From the NCBI GenBank assembly GCA_023957125.1, contig JAMLHL010000003.1, forward strand, positions 248,001-312,000: a stretch of 64,000 bases of DNA. Reading direction: 5' to 3'. The notes beneath the pieces were generated by a model that saw nothing but the letters and a program-made list of their open reading frames with translations, made no database searches and was not told the origin of the DNA. Below, in pieces: positions 17,920 to 27,200 of the stretch. The stretch comes from Chitinophagaceae bacterium (GTDB lineage: Bacteria > Bacteroidota > Bacteroidia > Chitinophagales > Chitinophagaceae). Within the stretch, counting starts at the first letter, position 1. Each line of letters opens with the position of its first letter. Position numbers and translations under genes: made by a program.

Positions 17920-20139
17920 ATGAAAAGGATATTGTTTTTCCTATGGATCATGGGTGGTTCGTTTGGCGTTGGCGCGCAGCAGAAAAAAATGGATATTGAC
18001 CTGAAGCAGATCTGGAGCGGACATTTTGATGAGCGCAGGTATGTGGTGCATCTGAAGAACCAATCGCCGCATTTTGCATGGATACAAACCGACTCGGCTT
18101 CCGGACCACAGGTTATCCTTTCACTGGATTTTAATACGGCCCGTATTGTGGATACGCTGTTTTCGAACCAGATAAAACGGGAAAGCGACTCCCTTCCCAT
18201 CACCTTCACTTATTTTCAGGATTTCGGGTTTTCGCCCGATGACAGCAAAATCCTTATCCGCACTCAAATTGAGCCGGTGTTTTCACTTTCGGAAAAATCC
18301 TTTAATTATGTATGGGACACAGAAAAAAAGATACTGCAGGTGGTTTCCGCCAATGGTAAACAACTGTATCCCAGCTTTTCGCCCGACAGTAAAAAATTAG
18401 CTTACATACTCGATGCCAACCTTTACCTGATGGATGTGGAGCAGAATAATACAGTTCCCATCACCATTGACGGGGAAGCAGATCAGTTTATCTATGGCAT
18501 GGCAGACGCTTTGTATGAAAACGGCTTCGGCATGACGAAAGCCTATGAATGGAGCCCGGATGGGAACCACATAGCCCTGCTCCGTTTTAATGAAAACACG
18601 GTGAAAAATTATCCGCTGACTTATTACGGACGGGCCTACCCCGAAGTGAAAAGTCAACGCTATCCTTTGGCCGGGGAAATGGTGCCGGAGGTAAAAGTTT
18701 TTGTATATGATATAGCCAACCGGCTGTTTATCCCGATAGATGTGGGACTCAATCCCGATCAGTACATCACGGGTATCCGCTGGAGTCCCGATAATAAAAG
18801 TATATGGGTGCAGCGGCTGTCGAGAAGTCAAAAAAGACTGGAATTGCTAAAGGCAGATATTATTACAGGCAACACCCGGGTACTTTACACTGAAGAAAAG
18901 CCGGACAGCTATATAACGGTGTTCCCCGAGAACATCCGCTTCGTGGAAGACGGTGCGGCTTTTTTATGGAAAAGTGAAAAGGACGGTTTTAATCATTTGT
19001 ACAAGATCAATAGTGAAACCGGTGCAGATACGGTCATTACACAGGGCAATTGGGAAGTGTTTGACGTCGAGATGACAGACGATGTACACAATGAGATCTA
19101 TTATACAGCCAATGAATCGGGTTCCCGTCAAAAACAATTGTATAAAATAAATTATGACGGAAGAGGCAGAACCAAACTTACTTCGGGAGTCGGATACCAC
19201 GATGTATGGATCAGCAATGACAAGCGTTTCTTTTTTGATGCATACTCTTCTTTGAATGTTCCGCCGGTTTATCAAATCGTTTCCACCTCCGGGAAAGAAC
19301 AGAAGAAACTAATAGAAAACAAGGAGCTGAACGAACGCTTAAAAGATTATAAGATCCCCAATGCTTCTGTTTTTACGTTCAGCGTTAATGATACCACTAC
19401 CATAAACGGCTGGCTGATACGGCCGTATAATAACAGCCGGGAAAGATTGCCTTTGATATTATATGTATATGGCGGAGCGTCGCACCAGGAAGTAACGGAC
19501 CGCTGGGGCGATAAATTTACGCTCACGATGCGGTGGCTGGCCAACCAGGGCTTCGTGGTGGCCTGCATAGACCCGAGGGGAACGCCGGGGAAGGGAGAGC
19601 GCTTCCGGAAAAGCAATTATAATAAACCGGGGGATATTGAAATAGAAGATCTGTTGAAAGCAAAGGCTTACCTCGTTAAAAATTATCGTATTGATTCTTC
19701 CAGAACAGCGGTTATGGGCTGGAGCTATGGCGGCTACCTGGCGGCGCTGGCGCAAACCAAATATGCCGGCCATTTTAAGAGCGCCATTGCCATTGCCCCG
19801 GTTACCAACTGGCGTTTTTATGAAAATGTGTATGCCGAGCGCCTGCTGTCTATGCCGGGCGAAAATGCCGAAGGGTACAAAAATGCCTCCCCGGTAAACT
19901 TTGCAAACAATTATACAGGCGGCCTTTTCCTGGTACACGGCACGGCCGATGATAATGTGCATTTACACAACAGCCTGGAATTGAGCAGACAACTTACCGA
20001 CAACGGCAAAAGCAATTTTGAACAGCATTTCTATACCGATAAAACCCATAACCTGAGCGACGGCACACCCAATATTCTCAGGATGAATTTATATACAAGA
20101 ATCAGTGAATTCCTGCGCAGGGAACTGAACGTCAGATAA
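17920..20139 (+). CDS. Prolyl oligopeptidase family S9B peptidase (dipeptidyl peptidase IV-like)
   Basis: The ATG at 17920 opens a signal peptide (MKRILFFLWIMGGSFGVGAQ), so it is preferred over the upstream in-frame ATG at 17740. The ~739-residue product has an N-terminal DPP-IV beta-propeller, with blades such as FSPDSKKLAYI and AYEWSPDGNHIALLRF, and a C-terminal alpha/beta-hydrolase domain. The triad is Ser602 in GWSYGGYL, Asp near 677-678 in GTADDNVH and His710 in DKTHNLS. The propeller also carries the Glu-rich DALYENGFGMTKAYEW region that in DPP-IV binds the substrate N-terminus. It should release Xaa-Pro or Xaa-Ala dipeptides in the periplasm or outside the cell. It is divergent from pyrC. 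Confidence 0.92.
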   Translation: MKRILFFLWIMGGSFGVGAQQKKMDIDLKQIWSGHFDERRYVVHLKNQSPHFAWIQTDSASGPQVILSLDFNTARIVDTLFSNQIKRESDSLPITFTYFQDFGFSPDDSKILIRTQIEPVFSLSEKSFNYVWDTEKKILQVVSANGKQLYPSFSPDSKKLAYILDANLYLMDVEQNNTVPITIDGEADQFIYGMADALYENGFGMTKAYEWSPDGNHIALLRFNENTVKNYPLTYYGRAYPEVKSQRYPLAGEMVPEVKVFVYDIANRLFIPIDVGLNPDQYITGIRWSPDNKSIWVQRLSRSQKRLELLKADIITGNTRVLYTEEKPDSYITVFPENIRFVEDGAAFLWKSEKDGFNHLYKINSETGADTVITQGNWEVFDVEMTDDVHNEIYYTANESGSRQKQLYKINYDGRGRTKLTSGVGYHDVWISNDKRFFFDAYSSLNVPPVYQIVSTSGKEQKKLIENKELNERLKDYKIPNASVFTFSVNDTTTINGWLIRPYNNSRERLPLILYVYGGASHQEVTDRWGDKFTLTMRWLANQGFVVACIDPRGTPGKGERFRKSNYNKPGDIEIEDLLKAKAYLVKNYRIDSSRTAVMGWSYGGYLAALAQTKYAGHFKSAIAIAPVTNWRFYENVYAERLLSMPGENAEGYKNASPVNFANNYTGGLFLVHGTADDNVHLHNSLELSRQLTDNGKSNFEQHFYTDKTHNLSDGTPNILRMNLYTRISEFLRRELNVR

Positions 20140-20151
20140 TCATTTCGAAAC

Positions 20152-20514
20152 TTATTTGATGAGCCTGAGTGTAAACGGATAACGGTACAGTTTCCCTTCA
20201 CTCGCTCTGACAGTGGCGACAATGATCAGGATCATAGCAAAAATGCCTACAACCCAAAGCAAAAATATTCCCACTATAGTAATGATCAACAGCAAGCCAA
20301 CGAGTGAAATCGTGATCTGGAAATTAAGCGATTCTTTTGCATGTGCAGTCACAAATTCCGATTCATCTTTCTTGATCAGGTAAATAATTAAAGGCGCAAA
20401 CAGCCACACGATTAAGGTAAGGACATGAGAAAGAACAGCTAAAGTTTTTTCATCGCCGGTAGGTGTGTTGAGTGGTTGTTCATCGGTGCCGAGAAGTGAA
20501 TTTTTTTGTTCCAT
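20152..20514 (-). CDS. DUF4870 family small membrane protein
   Basis: A 120-residue protein with a polar N-terminus (about 25 residues) followed by DEKTLAVLSHVLTLIVWLF, LIIYLIKKDES and HAKESLNFQI, which are DUF4870 (Tic20-like fold) signatures. There are three or four hydrophobic segments, so it should sit in the inner membrane. The role of the family is unknown. The gene ends 12 bp from the convergent peptidase gene, and mfd ends-to-starts on its upstream side 70 bp away. Confidence 0.8.
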   Translation of the reverse strand: MEQKNSLLGTDEQPLNTPTGDEKTLAVLSHVLTLIVWLFAPLIIYLIKKDESEFVTAHAKESLNFQITISLVGLLLIITIVGIFLLWVVGIFAMILIIVATVRASEGKLYRYPFTLRLIK

Positions 20515-20584
20515 ACCTGTGGTTTTGTATGGTAATATAATTCAATTTGGAGAATTTTCACAATTTAATCTTTCCCCCACGGGT

Positions 20585-23500
20585 TTAATGCGGTACCGCA
20601 CCGACGGGCTTATTGACATAAGCATGCATCTTACAGAGGAACCGGTGCAGGGTGCCCATGTCTTCAATATCCTCATGAATGAGAAGGAAATTTTTCCCGG
20701 TTTGCTTTAGCCGCGCTTTATGCGTTGCGGTTTGAACATATTGCAATATCCGGTTAAAAATATCGGACTCAAAATAGGGCGAATCGGGATTGTTGATAAA
20801 ATAACACCTGAGGGTACCGGCTTTGAGCACCATTTTTTCAAACCCGAGATTTACCCCCAGCCACCGGCAACGCACGGTAGTAAAGAGATCTTCCACCTGT
20901 GCCGGTATCGGGCCAAACCGGTCGGCCATTTCGGCATGAAATGGTTGCAGGGTTTCTTCATTGTCACAATTGTTCAAACGGGTATATAAAGACAATCTCT
21001 CGTTGATGCTTTCCACGTAAGCGTCAGGGATCAGGATCTCAAGGTCCGTATCTATCGTGCAGTCCTGAACAAAGTCTTCCTGCTCCCGGATTTCTTCTTT
21101 AAATACTTCGCGGAAGGAGGTTCTTTTCAGTTCCCGGATGGCTTCGTCCAGTATCTTCTGGTACATTTCAAAACCTATTTCGGCCATGAAGCCGCTTTGT
21201 TCCCCACCCAGTAAATTTCCTGCTCCTCGGATGTCCAGGTCGCGCATAGCTATCTGGAACCCACTACCCAGGTCGCTGTATTGCTCCAGGGTTTGCAGGC
21301 GTTTCCGGGAATCATCCGGCAGGGTGCGCATGGGAGGCGCCAACAGGTAACAAAATGCTTTTTTGTTACTGCGCCCTACCCGGCCACGCAACTGATGCAG
21401 ATCGCTTAGTCCAAACTGGTGGGCATTGTTGACAATAATCGTATTTACATTGGGAATATCCACCCCGCTTTCCACGATATTGGTGGACACCAATACATCA
21501 TATTTCTGTTCAATAAAATCCATTATCCGCTCTTCCAGCACATTTCCTTCCAACTGCCCGTGTGCTACGCCCACGCTGAGGTCGGGACATAAGCCGCTGA
21601 TGATACCGGCTACTTCGTTTAATCCCAGTACCCGGTTGTGAATAAAAAATACCTGGCCGCCGCGTTCCGTTTCAAAATAGATGGCGTCGCGGATGGCATC
21701 CTCGTTAAAAACCTGTACCTCAGTCTGTATAGGCTGGCGGTTGGGCGGGGGCGTATTAATAATACTCAGATCCCTCGCTCCCATCAGGCTGAACTGTAAG
21801 GTTCTGGGAATGGGAGTGGCGGTAAGCGTCAGGCAGTCCACGCTGGTCTTGAGGGTCTTGATCTTTTCCTTATGCCCTACGCCAAATTTTTGTTCTTCGT
21901 CTATGATCAATAATCCGAGGTCTTTGAATTTTACTTCTTTTCCCACCAGGGCGTGGGTGCCGATAATGATATCAATTTTTCCTTCTTTCAGTTTTTGAAG
22001 GGTTTCCTTTTTTTCTTTCGAAGATTTAAAACGGTTGAGATAATCTACGGTTACCGGGAAATCCTTAAGGCGGTCCTGAAAAGTTTTATAATGCTGAAAG
22101 GCAAGGATGGTCGTCGGTACCAATACGGCAGCCTGCTTGTTGTCGCAGCAGGTTTTAAACGCGGCACGAACCGCAATTTCCGTCTTACCGAAACCCACAT
22201 CGCCGCAGATCAACCGGTCCATAGGATGAGGCGTCTCCATATCTTTTTTCACATCGGCAGATGACCTGCTCTGGTCGGGCGTATCTTCATAGATAAAGGA
22301 AGCTTCCAGCTCGGTTTGCATGTAATTGTCCGGGCTGTGTGCAAAGCCGGGCTGCGCCTTACGCTGCGCATACAATTGAATGAGGTCAAAAGCAATTTCC
22401 TTGACTTTTGTTTTTGTTTTCTCTTTTAATTTCTGCCAGACATCGCTCCCCAACTTATTCACTTTGGGGGTGGCGCCCTCTTTGCCGGTGTACCGGGCGA
22501 TCTTATGGAGGGAATTGATGTTTACATACAGGATATCCGAATCTTTGTAAATGATCCGTACGGCTTCCTGCAGTTTCCCGCTCACCTCAATTTTTTGCAA
22601 TCCGCTGTATATGCCCACCCCGTGGTCTATATGGGTTACGTAATCCCCCGGTTGCAACTCCCGCAGCGCCCGCAGCGTTAAGGCCTTGTTTTTATTAAAA
22701 GCCTGCCTGACGCGATATTTATGATACCGTTGAAAGATCTGGTGATCGGTATAACAAACGGCCTTATGATCGTGATCTATAAACCCCGCATGAATAGATA
22801 CGGGCACCGGGATGAAATGGATCTCCGCCTTCATGTCCGCGAGGATACTGTGTACCCGTTCCAGTTGACGCGGATTTTCGGCAAACAGGTAAATCGTATA
22901 TTTCTTATCGGTCCAGGATTTCAGATCCCGGATCAGAAAATCAAACTGCCGGTTAAAAGAGGGCTGCTCTTTGGTGTTGAACTCCAGTTCAAGTCCGCCG
23001 AAATGAGCATCGTGTCCGAACGCTACGATATGCCGTAACGACAATTGGTTTTCGAGATCGTTGACCGGTACGAAATCGTTACTATTGACGTCATTTTTTT
23101 CCAGGGTATCTTCCTGGTTATTCGCAGATACCATAGTTTCCTGCACCCTGAAAAAAATCTCCAGGTCTTCTTCCTGCACCTGTAATTTCTCTTTAATTAC
23201 ATCCCAGTCCTGCATCCATACCACTGTATTTTCCGGTAAAAACTCCAACAGGGATACCTTTTCACCGGTCTCAAACTGTGTTTCCACATTTGGGATAATG
23301 GTTACCTGTAGCAGTTTCCGCTCGCTCAACTGGGTTTCGGGGTCAAAGATCCGTATGGAATCAACATCGTTACCAAACAACTCGATACGATACGGCTTTT
23401 CATTGCCGAAAGAATAAATGTCAAGAATGCCGCCTCTTAAGGCAAACTGCCCCGGTTCATAAACGAAATCGGTTCTTTCAAAACCGTAATCCACAAATTG

Positions 23501-23992
23501 TGAAAGCAGGGCGGCGATATTGATGTTTTCGCCCGATTTGATGTGAATGATATTGCCGGACAGGGTTTTAGGCAGCACTACTTTTTCAAACAGCGCTTCG
23601 GGATAGGTAACGATAGCCCCTACCCGGTTGCCCGTAGCCATGGAAAAACGGGTCAGCATTTCGGTGCGCAGCATCACATGCGAGGCATTCAGCTGGCGAT
23701 AGTTTTTCCTGTTTTTGAAAGAAGAAGGGAAATAAAAAAGATTGAGCGCCGAAGTAAGACTTTCTATGGTATTGTGAAAATAAGCAGCTTCTTCCGCATC
23801 ATTTAATATAATAAGGTGGTTGAGATCGGAAGCGAGGTCATGATTAAAAACGGAACTGAAAACAAATTGTGAAGCGCTGCCCTGCAGGTTTTTCAGGAAA
23901 AGCCGTTGGGGTTTGGACATTACGATCCTGTCCGCAATCTGAAATATGCGGGGATCCTTTAAATAACCGTCCGTCAACGCACTCAAATTCAT
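20585..23992 (-). CDS. mfd: Transcription-repair coupling factor
   Basis: A 1135-residue Mfd with an N-terminal UvrB-like module (about 1-350), a CarD-like RNA polymerase interaction domain beginning ELQPGDYVTHIDHGVGIYSG near 450, and an SF2 translocase. The translocase has Walker A DVGFGKTE near 600, the DEEQ box LIIDEEQKFGVG, TATPIPRTLQFSLMGARDLS and the QLRGRVGRS motif VI. The C-terminal TRCF domain starts near 950. Mfd removes RNA polymerase stalled at DNA lesions and recruits UvrA. The length fits Bacteroidota homologues (about 1110-1150). A -7-like box (TACCTTTG on the minus strand, 24052-24059) lies 60 bases upstream. Confidence 0.96.
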   Translation of the reverse strand: MNLSALTDGYLKDPRIFQIADRIVMSKPQRLFLKNLQGSASQFVFSSVFNHDLASDLNHLIILNDAEEAAYFHNTIESLTSALNLFYFPSSFKNRKNYRQLNASHVMLRTEMLTRFSMATGNRVGAIVTYPEALFEKVVLPKTLSGNIIHIKSGENINIAALLSQFVDYGFERTDFVYEPGQFALRGGILDIYSFGNEKPYRIELFGNDVDSIRIFDPETQLSERKLLQVTIIPNVETQFETGEKVSLLEFLPENTVVWMQDWDVIKEKLQVQEEDLEIFFRVQETMVSANNQEDTLEKNDVNSNDFVPVNDLENQLSLRHIVAFGHDAHFGGLELEFNTKEQPSFNRQFDFLIRDLKSWTDKKYTIYLFAENPRQLERVHSILADMKAEIHFIPVPVSIHAGFIDHDHKAVCYTDHQIFQRYHKYRVRQAFNKNKALTLRALRELQPGDYVTHIDHGVGIYSGLQKIEVSGKLQEAVRIIYKDSDILYVNINSLHKIARYTGKEGATPKVNKLGSDVWQKLKEKTKTKVKEIAFDLIQLYAQRKAQPGFAHSPDNYMQTELEASFIYEDTPDQSRSSADVKKDMETPHPMDRLICGDVGFGKTEIAVRAAFKTCCDNKQAAVLVPTTILAFQHYKTFQDRLKDFPVTVDYLNRFKSSKEKKETLQKLKEGKIDIIIGTHALVGKEVKFKDLGLLIIDEEQKFGVGHKEKIKTLKTSVDCLTLTATPIPRTLQFSLMGARDLSIINTPPPNRQPIQTEVQVFNEDAIRDAIYFETERGGQVFFIHNRVLGLNEVAGIISGLCPDLSVGVAHGQLEGNVLEERIMDFIEQKYDVLVSTNIVESGVDIPNVNTIIVNNAHQFGLSDLHQLRGRVGRSNKKAFCYLLAPPMRTLPDDSRKRLQTLEQYSDLGSGFQIAMRDLDIRGAGNLLGGEQSGFMAEIGFEMYQKILDEAIRELKRTSFREVFKEEIREQEDFVQDCTIDTDLEILIPDAYVESINERLSLYTRLNNCDNEETLQPFHAEMADRFGPIPAQVEDLFTTVRCRWLGVNLGFEKMVLKAGTLRCYFINNPDSPYFESDIFNRILQYVQTATHKARLKQTGKNFLLIHEDIEDMGTLHRFLCKMHAYVNKPVGAVPH

Positions 23993-24051
23993 CTTATGTC
24001 AGCTACTGCTCTTATCATTCATATTTTTAAAACCGTGTTGATAAGAGTTTG

Positions 24052-24059
24052 CAAAGGTA
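24052..24059 (-). promoter_or_regulatory. Candidate -7 box of mfd
   Basis: On the minus strand this is TACCTTTG (TAnnTTTG), about 60 bases upstream of the mfd ATG. A GTTG at 24085-24088 is 25 bases further, slightly too far for an ideal -33 box. Confidence 0.35.
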
Positions 24060-24113
24060 ATATTTTTTCAGACATCCGTCTCTCCAACCCCGATGATCCG
24101 CGCAATCCGGGAG

Positions 24114-24187
24114 TCTCCCGCAGATCGCACGGATTTTCGCTGAGGGGTGGTATGTTTTCTGCGCTTATCGGCGAAATCTGCGGGAGA
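24114..24187. repeat. Inverted repeat with TCTCCCGCAGAT arms between mfd and leuS
   Basis: Perfect 12-bp arms, TCTCCCGCAGAT at 24114-24125 and ATCTGCGGGAGA at 24176-24187, enclose 50 bases. The match extends inward to CGC/GCG with a two-base slip. Directly after it (24190-24210) is an AT-rich TTTCAAATCTTAAATCT stretch at the leuS stop. The pair may be a non-autonomous element or may act as the leuS 3' end structure. Confidence 0.6.
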
Positions 24188-24208
24188 AACTATTTCAAAT
24201 CTTAAATC

Positions 24209-27200
24209 TCACACCACCACGTTGATCATCTTATTTCTCACATAGACTATCTTTTTAGGAGCCTTGCCTTCCATCCATTTCCGGACGGTTTCATTGGCAA
24301 GTACCAGTTCTTCCACCTGTTGCTGTGTGGCATCCAGGGCAATGCTCATTTCGGTACGGGTCTTCCCATTGATGGCTACCGGGTATGATTTAGAGGATTC
24401 AAGAATGTATTTTTCTTCAAACACCGGATAAGCAGCATCAAGGACGATACTATCATTACCCAAATGGTGCCATAGTTCTTCCGCGATATGCGGAGCGTAG
24501 GGCGTTAGCAATATTAACAGCGGTTCTAAGATTTCTTTTTTATGGCATTGCAGATCGGTCAGTTCGTTTACCGCAATCATAAACGCACTTACGGCTGTAT
24601 TAAAGGAAAAACGTTCGGTATCGTCTTCAATCTTTTTGATGGTACGGTGCAGCACTTTCAGTTCTTCGGCAGAGGGTTGCTCCTGCGTCCATACCCGGCC
24701 TTTTTGCTCATCATAAAACAAACGCCACAGCTTTTTCAGAAAGCGATGCACGCCTTCAATGCCCTTGGTATCCCAGGGCTTGCTCTGCTCAACCGGGCCG
24801 AGGAACATTTCATACATCCGGAAAGTATCGGCGCCGTATTTGGCCACCAGGTCGTCAGGATTGATAGTATTGAATTTGGACTTGGACATTTTTTCCACTT
24901 CCACACCGCAGATATATTTCCCGTTTTCCAGGATAAATTCAGCCTGTGCATATTCTCCGTTGCGCCATTTTTTGAAAGCCCCGATATCCAGTTCCACGCC
25001 ATCCACCATATTCACATCGGCATGGATCTGGTCGGTATCATACTGTTCTTTTAAGCCGGCGGATACAAATTTATTTTCTCCTCTTACCCTGTACACAAAC
25101 CGGCTGCTGCCCTGGATCATTCCCTGGTTCAGCAACTTTTTGAAGGGTTCATTAAAACCAATATAACCTAAATCGTATAATACCTTCGTCCACATCCGGC
25201 TGTACAGCAGATGCCCTACCGCATGCTCGGTGCCACCGATGTACAGATCAACCTGGTTCCAGTAATCAGACGCTTTCCGGTCGCAAAAAATCTCATCATT
25301 ATGCGGATCCATATACCGCAAAAAATACCAACTGCTGCCGGCATAACCGGGCATGGTATTGGTCTCCCTTACTCCCCCGGGAACAACCGTCCATTCGGTG
25401 ATATTCGCCAACGGCCCTTCTCCTTCCGGTCCCGGCTTATAGGAATCAACATGGGGCAGTTCAAGGGGCAGCTTGTTTTCGTCTAAAGGCCAGGCAATGC
25501 CGTTTTTCCAGATGACCGGAAAGGGTTCTCCCCAGTACCGCTGACGACTGAAGGCAGCATCGCGCATCTTATAATTCACCTTACGCTCCCCGATTTCATT
25601 GTCTTCCAGCCACGTCATCACTTGTTCAGCAGCCTCGTTTACCTTCAGCCCTGTGATAAAGCCGCTGTCGTAAATCGTTACATTTTTATCCATAACAGCA
25701 TTGTCGCCATTGTACAACGCTCCAAAAATATTAGTGATGGGGATATTAAAAAACCGGGCAAATTTATGATCCCGTTCATCGCCGCTGGGCACGGCCATAA
25801 TAGCGCCGGTACCGTAACCGCCGAGAACATATTCGCTTATCCACACCGGAATTTGTTTACCGGTTAAGGGATTGGTAGCGTAGGCGCCTGTAAAGCAACC
25901 GGTTATTTTCTTTTCAGCTATCCGTTCACGTTCACTACGGGTGTTCACGTAGGTTAAATATTCTTCCACTGCCTGTTTTTGTTCCGGCGTGGTAATCTGA
26001 TTCACCAGTTCATGTTCCGGGGCTAATACCATGAAGTCCACACCGAAGATCGTGTCCGGGCGGGTGGTGTAAACCCTCACCCCCGCCTCTCCCTGCAAGG
26101 GGGAGGAGCTCCCGGCTGCAGCTCTTTTCTGAGCGCCGGCGCTTTTAATCGCATCACAGGTATCTTTGATCGTCTTAATTACTTTTTCAACGTTATCCAT
26201 TACTTGCTCATTGGTAAAGCGCACCGTAGTAAAACCAATCTCTTTCAAAAATGCATCACGTTCCTTATCCAGTTTTTGTTGTTCAGGATGATCGTGATAG
26301 CCCCCATCAATTTCTACAATTAACCATGTATCCAAACAAACAAAATCCGCAATACTATTTTCAATAGGATGTTGTCTTCGAAACTTATATCCGGTAGCTT
26401 TACCTTTAAGACTGCTCCATAAAAGCCTCTCCGCTTCAGTCGGTTCCTTTCTCATGCGCTTTGCGTTTTCAAAGCTCATTCCGCTGCCCACCTTGTATTT
26501 TGCATATCCAAAGCCGGGTGTCGCCTCTTTCTTCTCCCTATTCTTCGCTACGTTCTCCTCCATCTCCTCTCCCCTGCGGGGAGAGATGGAGAGGGGAAAT
26601 TTGATCTCCATTCCCGTGCTCTTCCCGATCCAGTTGGTTTGCATCTCCTTCATGGCATCACTCCAGTCTAACGTGTTCAGATCGCTCTGGAGCCTGTCGG
26701 CATATTCGGTAATCCGCAAATACCACTGCCGCAGTTTTTTCTTTATAACCGGGTATCCGCCGCGCTCACTTACACCGTTCACCACCTCATCGTTGGCCAA
26801 TACGGTACCCAGTGCTTCGCACCAGTTCACTTCGCCGTAGCTGCAATAGGCCAGCCTGTATTCCATCAGCACGGATTGCTGTGTGGCTTCATCGAATCCC
26901 TTCCAGTCGGAAGCCGCGAAAATTCCCGATTTCAAATTTGAAATTTGAAATTTCAAATTCGGGATGGGGTGGTTCGCATTCCCTTCCTTTTCAAAAATCT
27001 CAACCAGCTTCTCTATGCTTTCTGCTTTTTGTGCTTTCCGGTTGTACCAGCTCTTAAACAATTGCAGGAAGATCCATTGTGTCCATTTATAATAAGAGGG
27101 ATCGCAGGTGCGCACCTCCCGGCTCCAGTCGTAACAAAATCCGATATTATCAAGTTGCTTCCTGAAAGTGTTGATATTCCGGGCCGTTGAAATGGCCGGG

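Noticed and set aside
26077..26593. Intein or group I/II intron in leuS
   Set aside because: No intein splice residues (N-terminal Cys/Ser, C-terminal HN plus Cys/Ser/Thr) or LAGLIDADG/HNH motifs; frame stays open, and no intron secondary structure was recognised.
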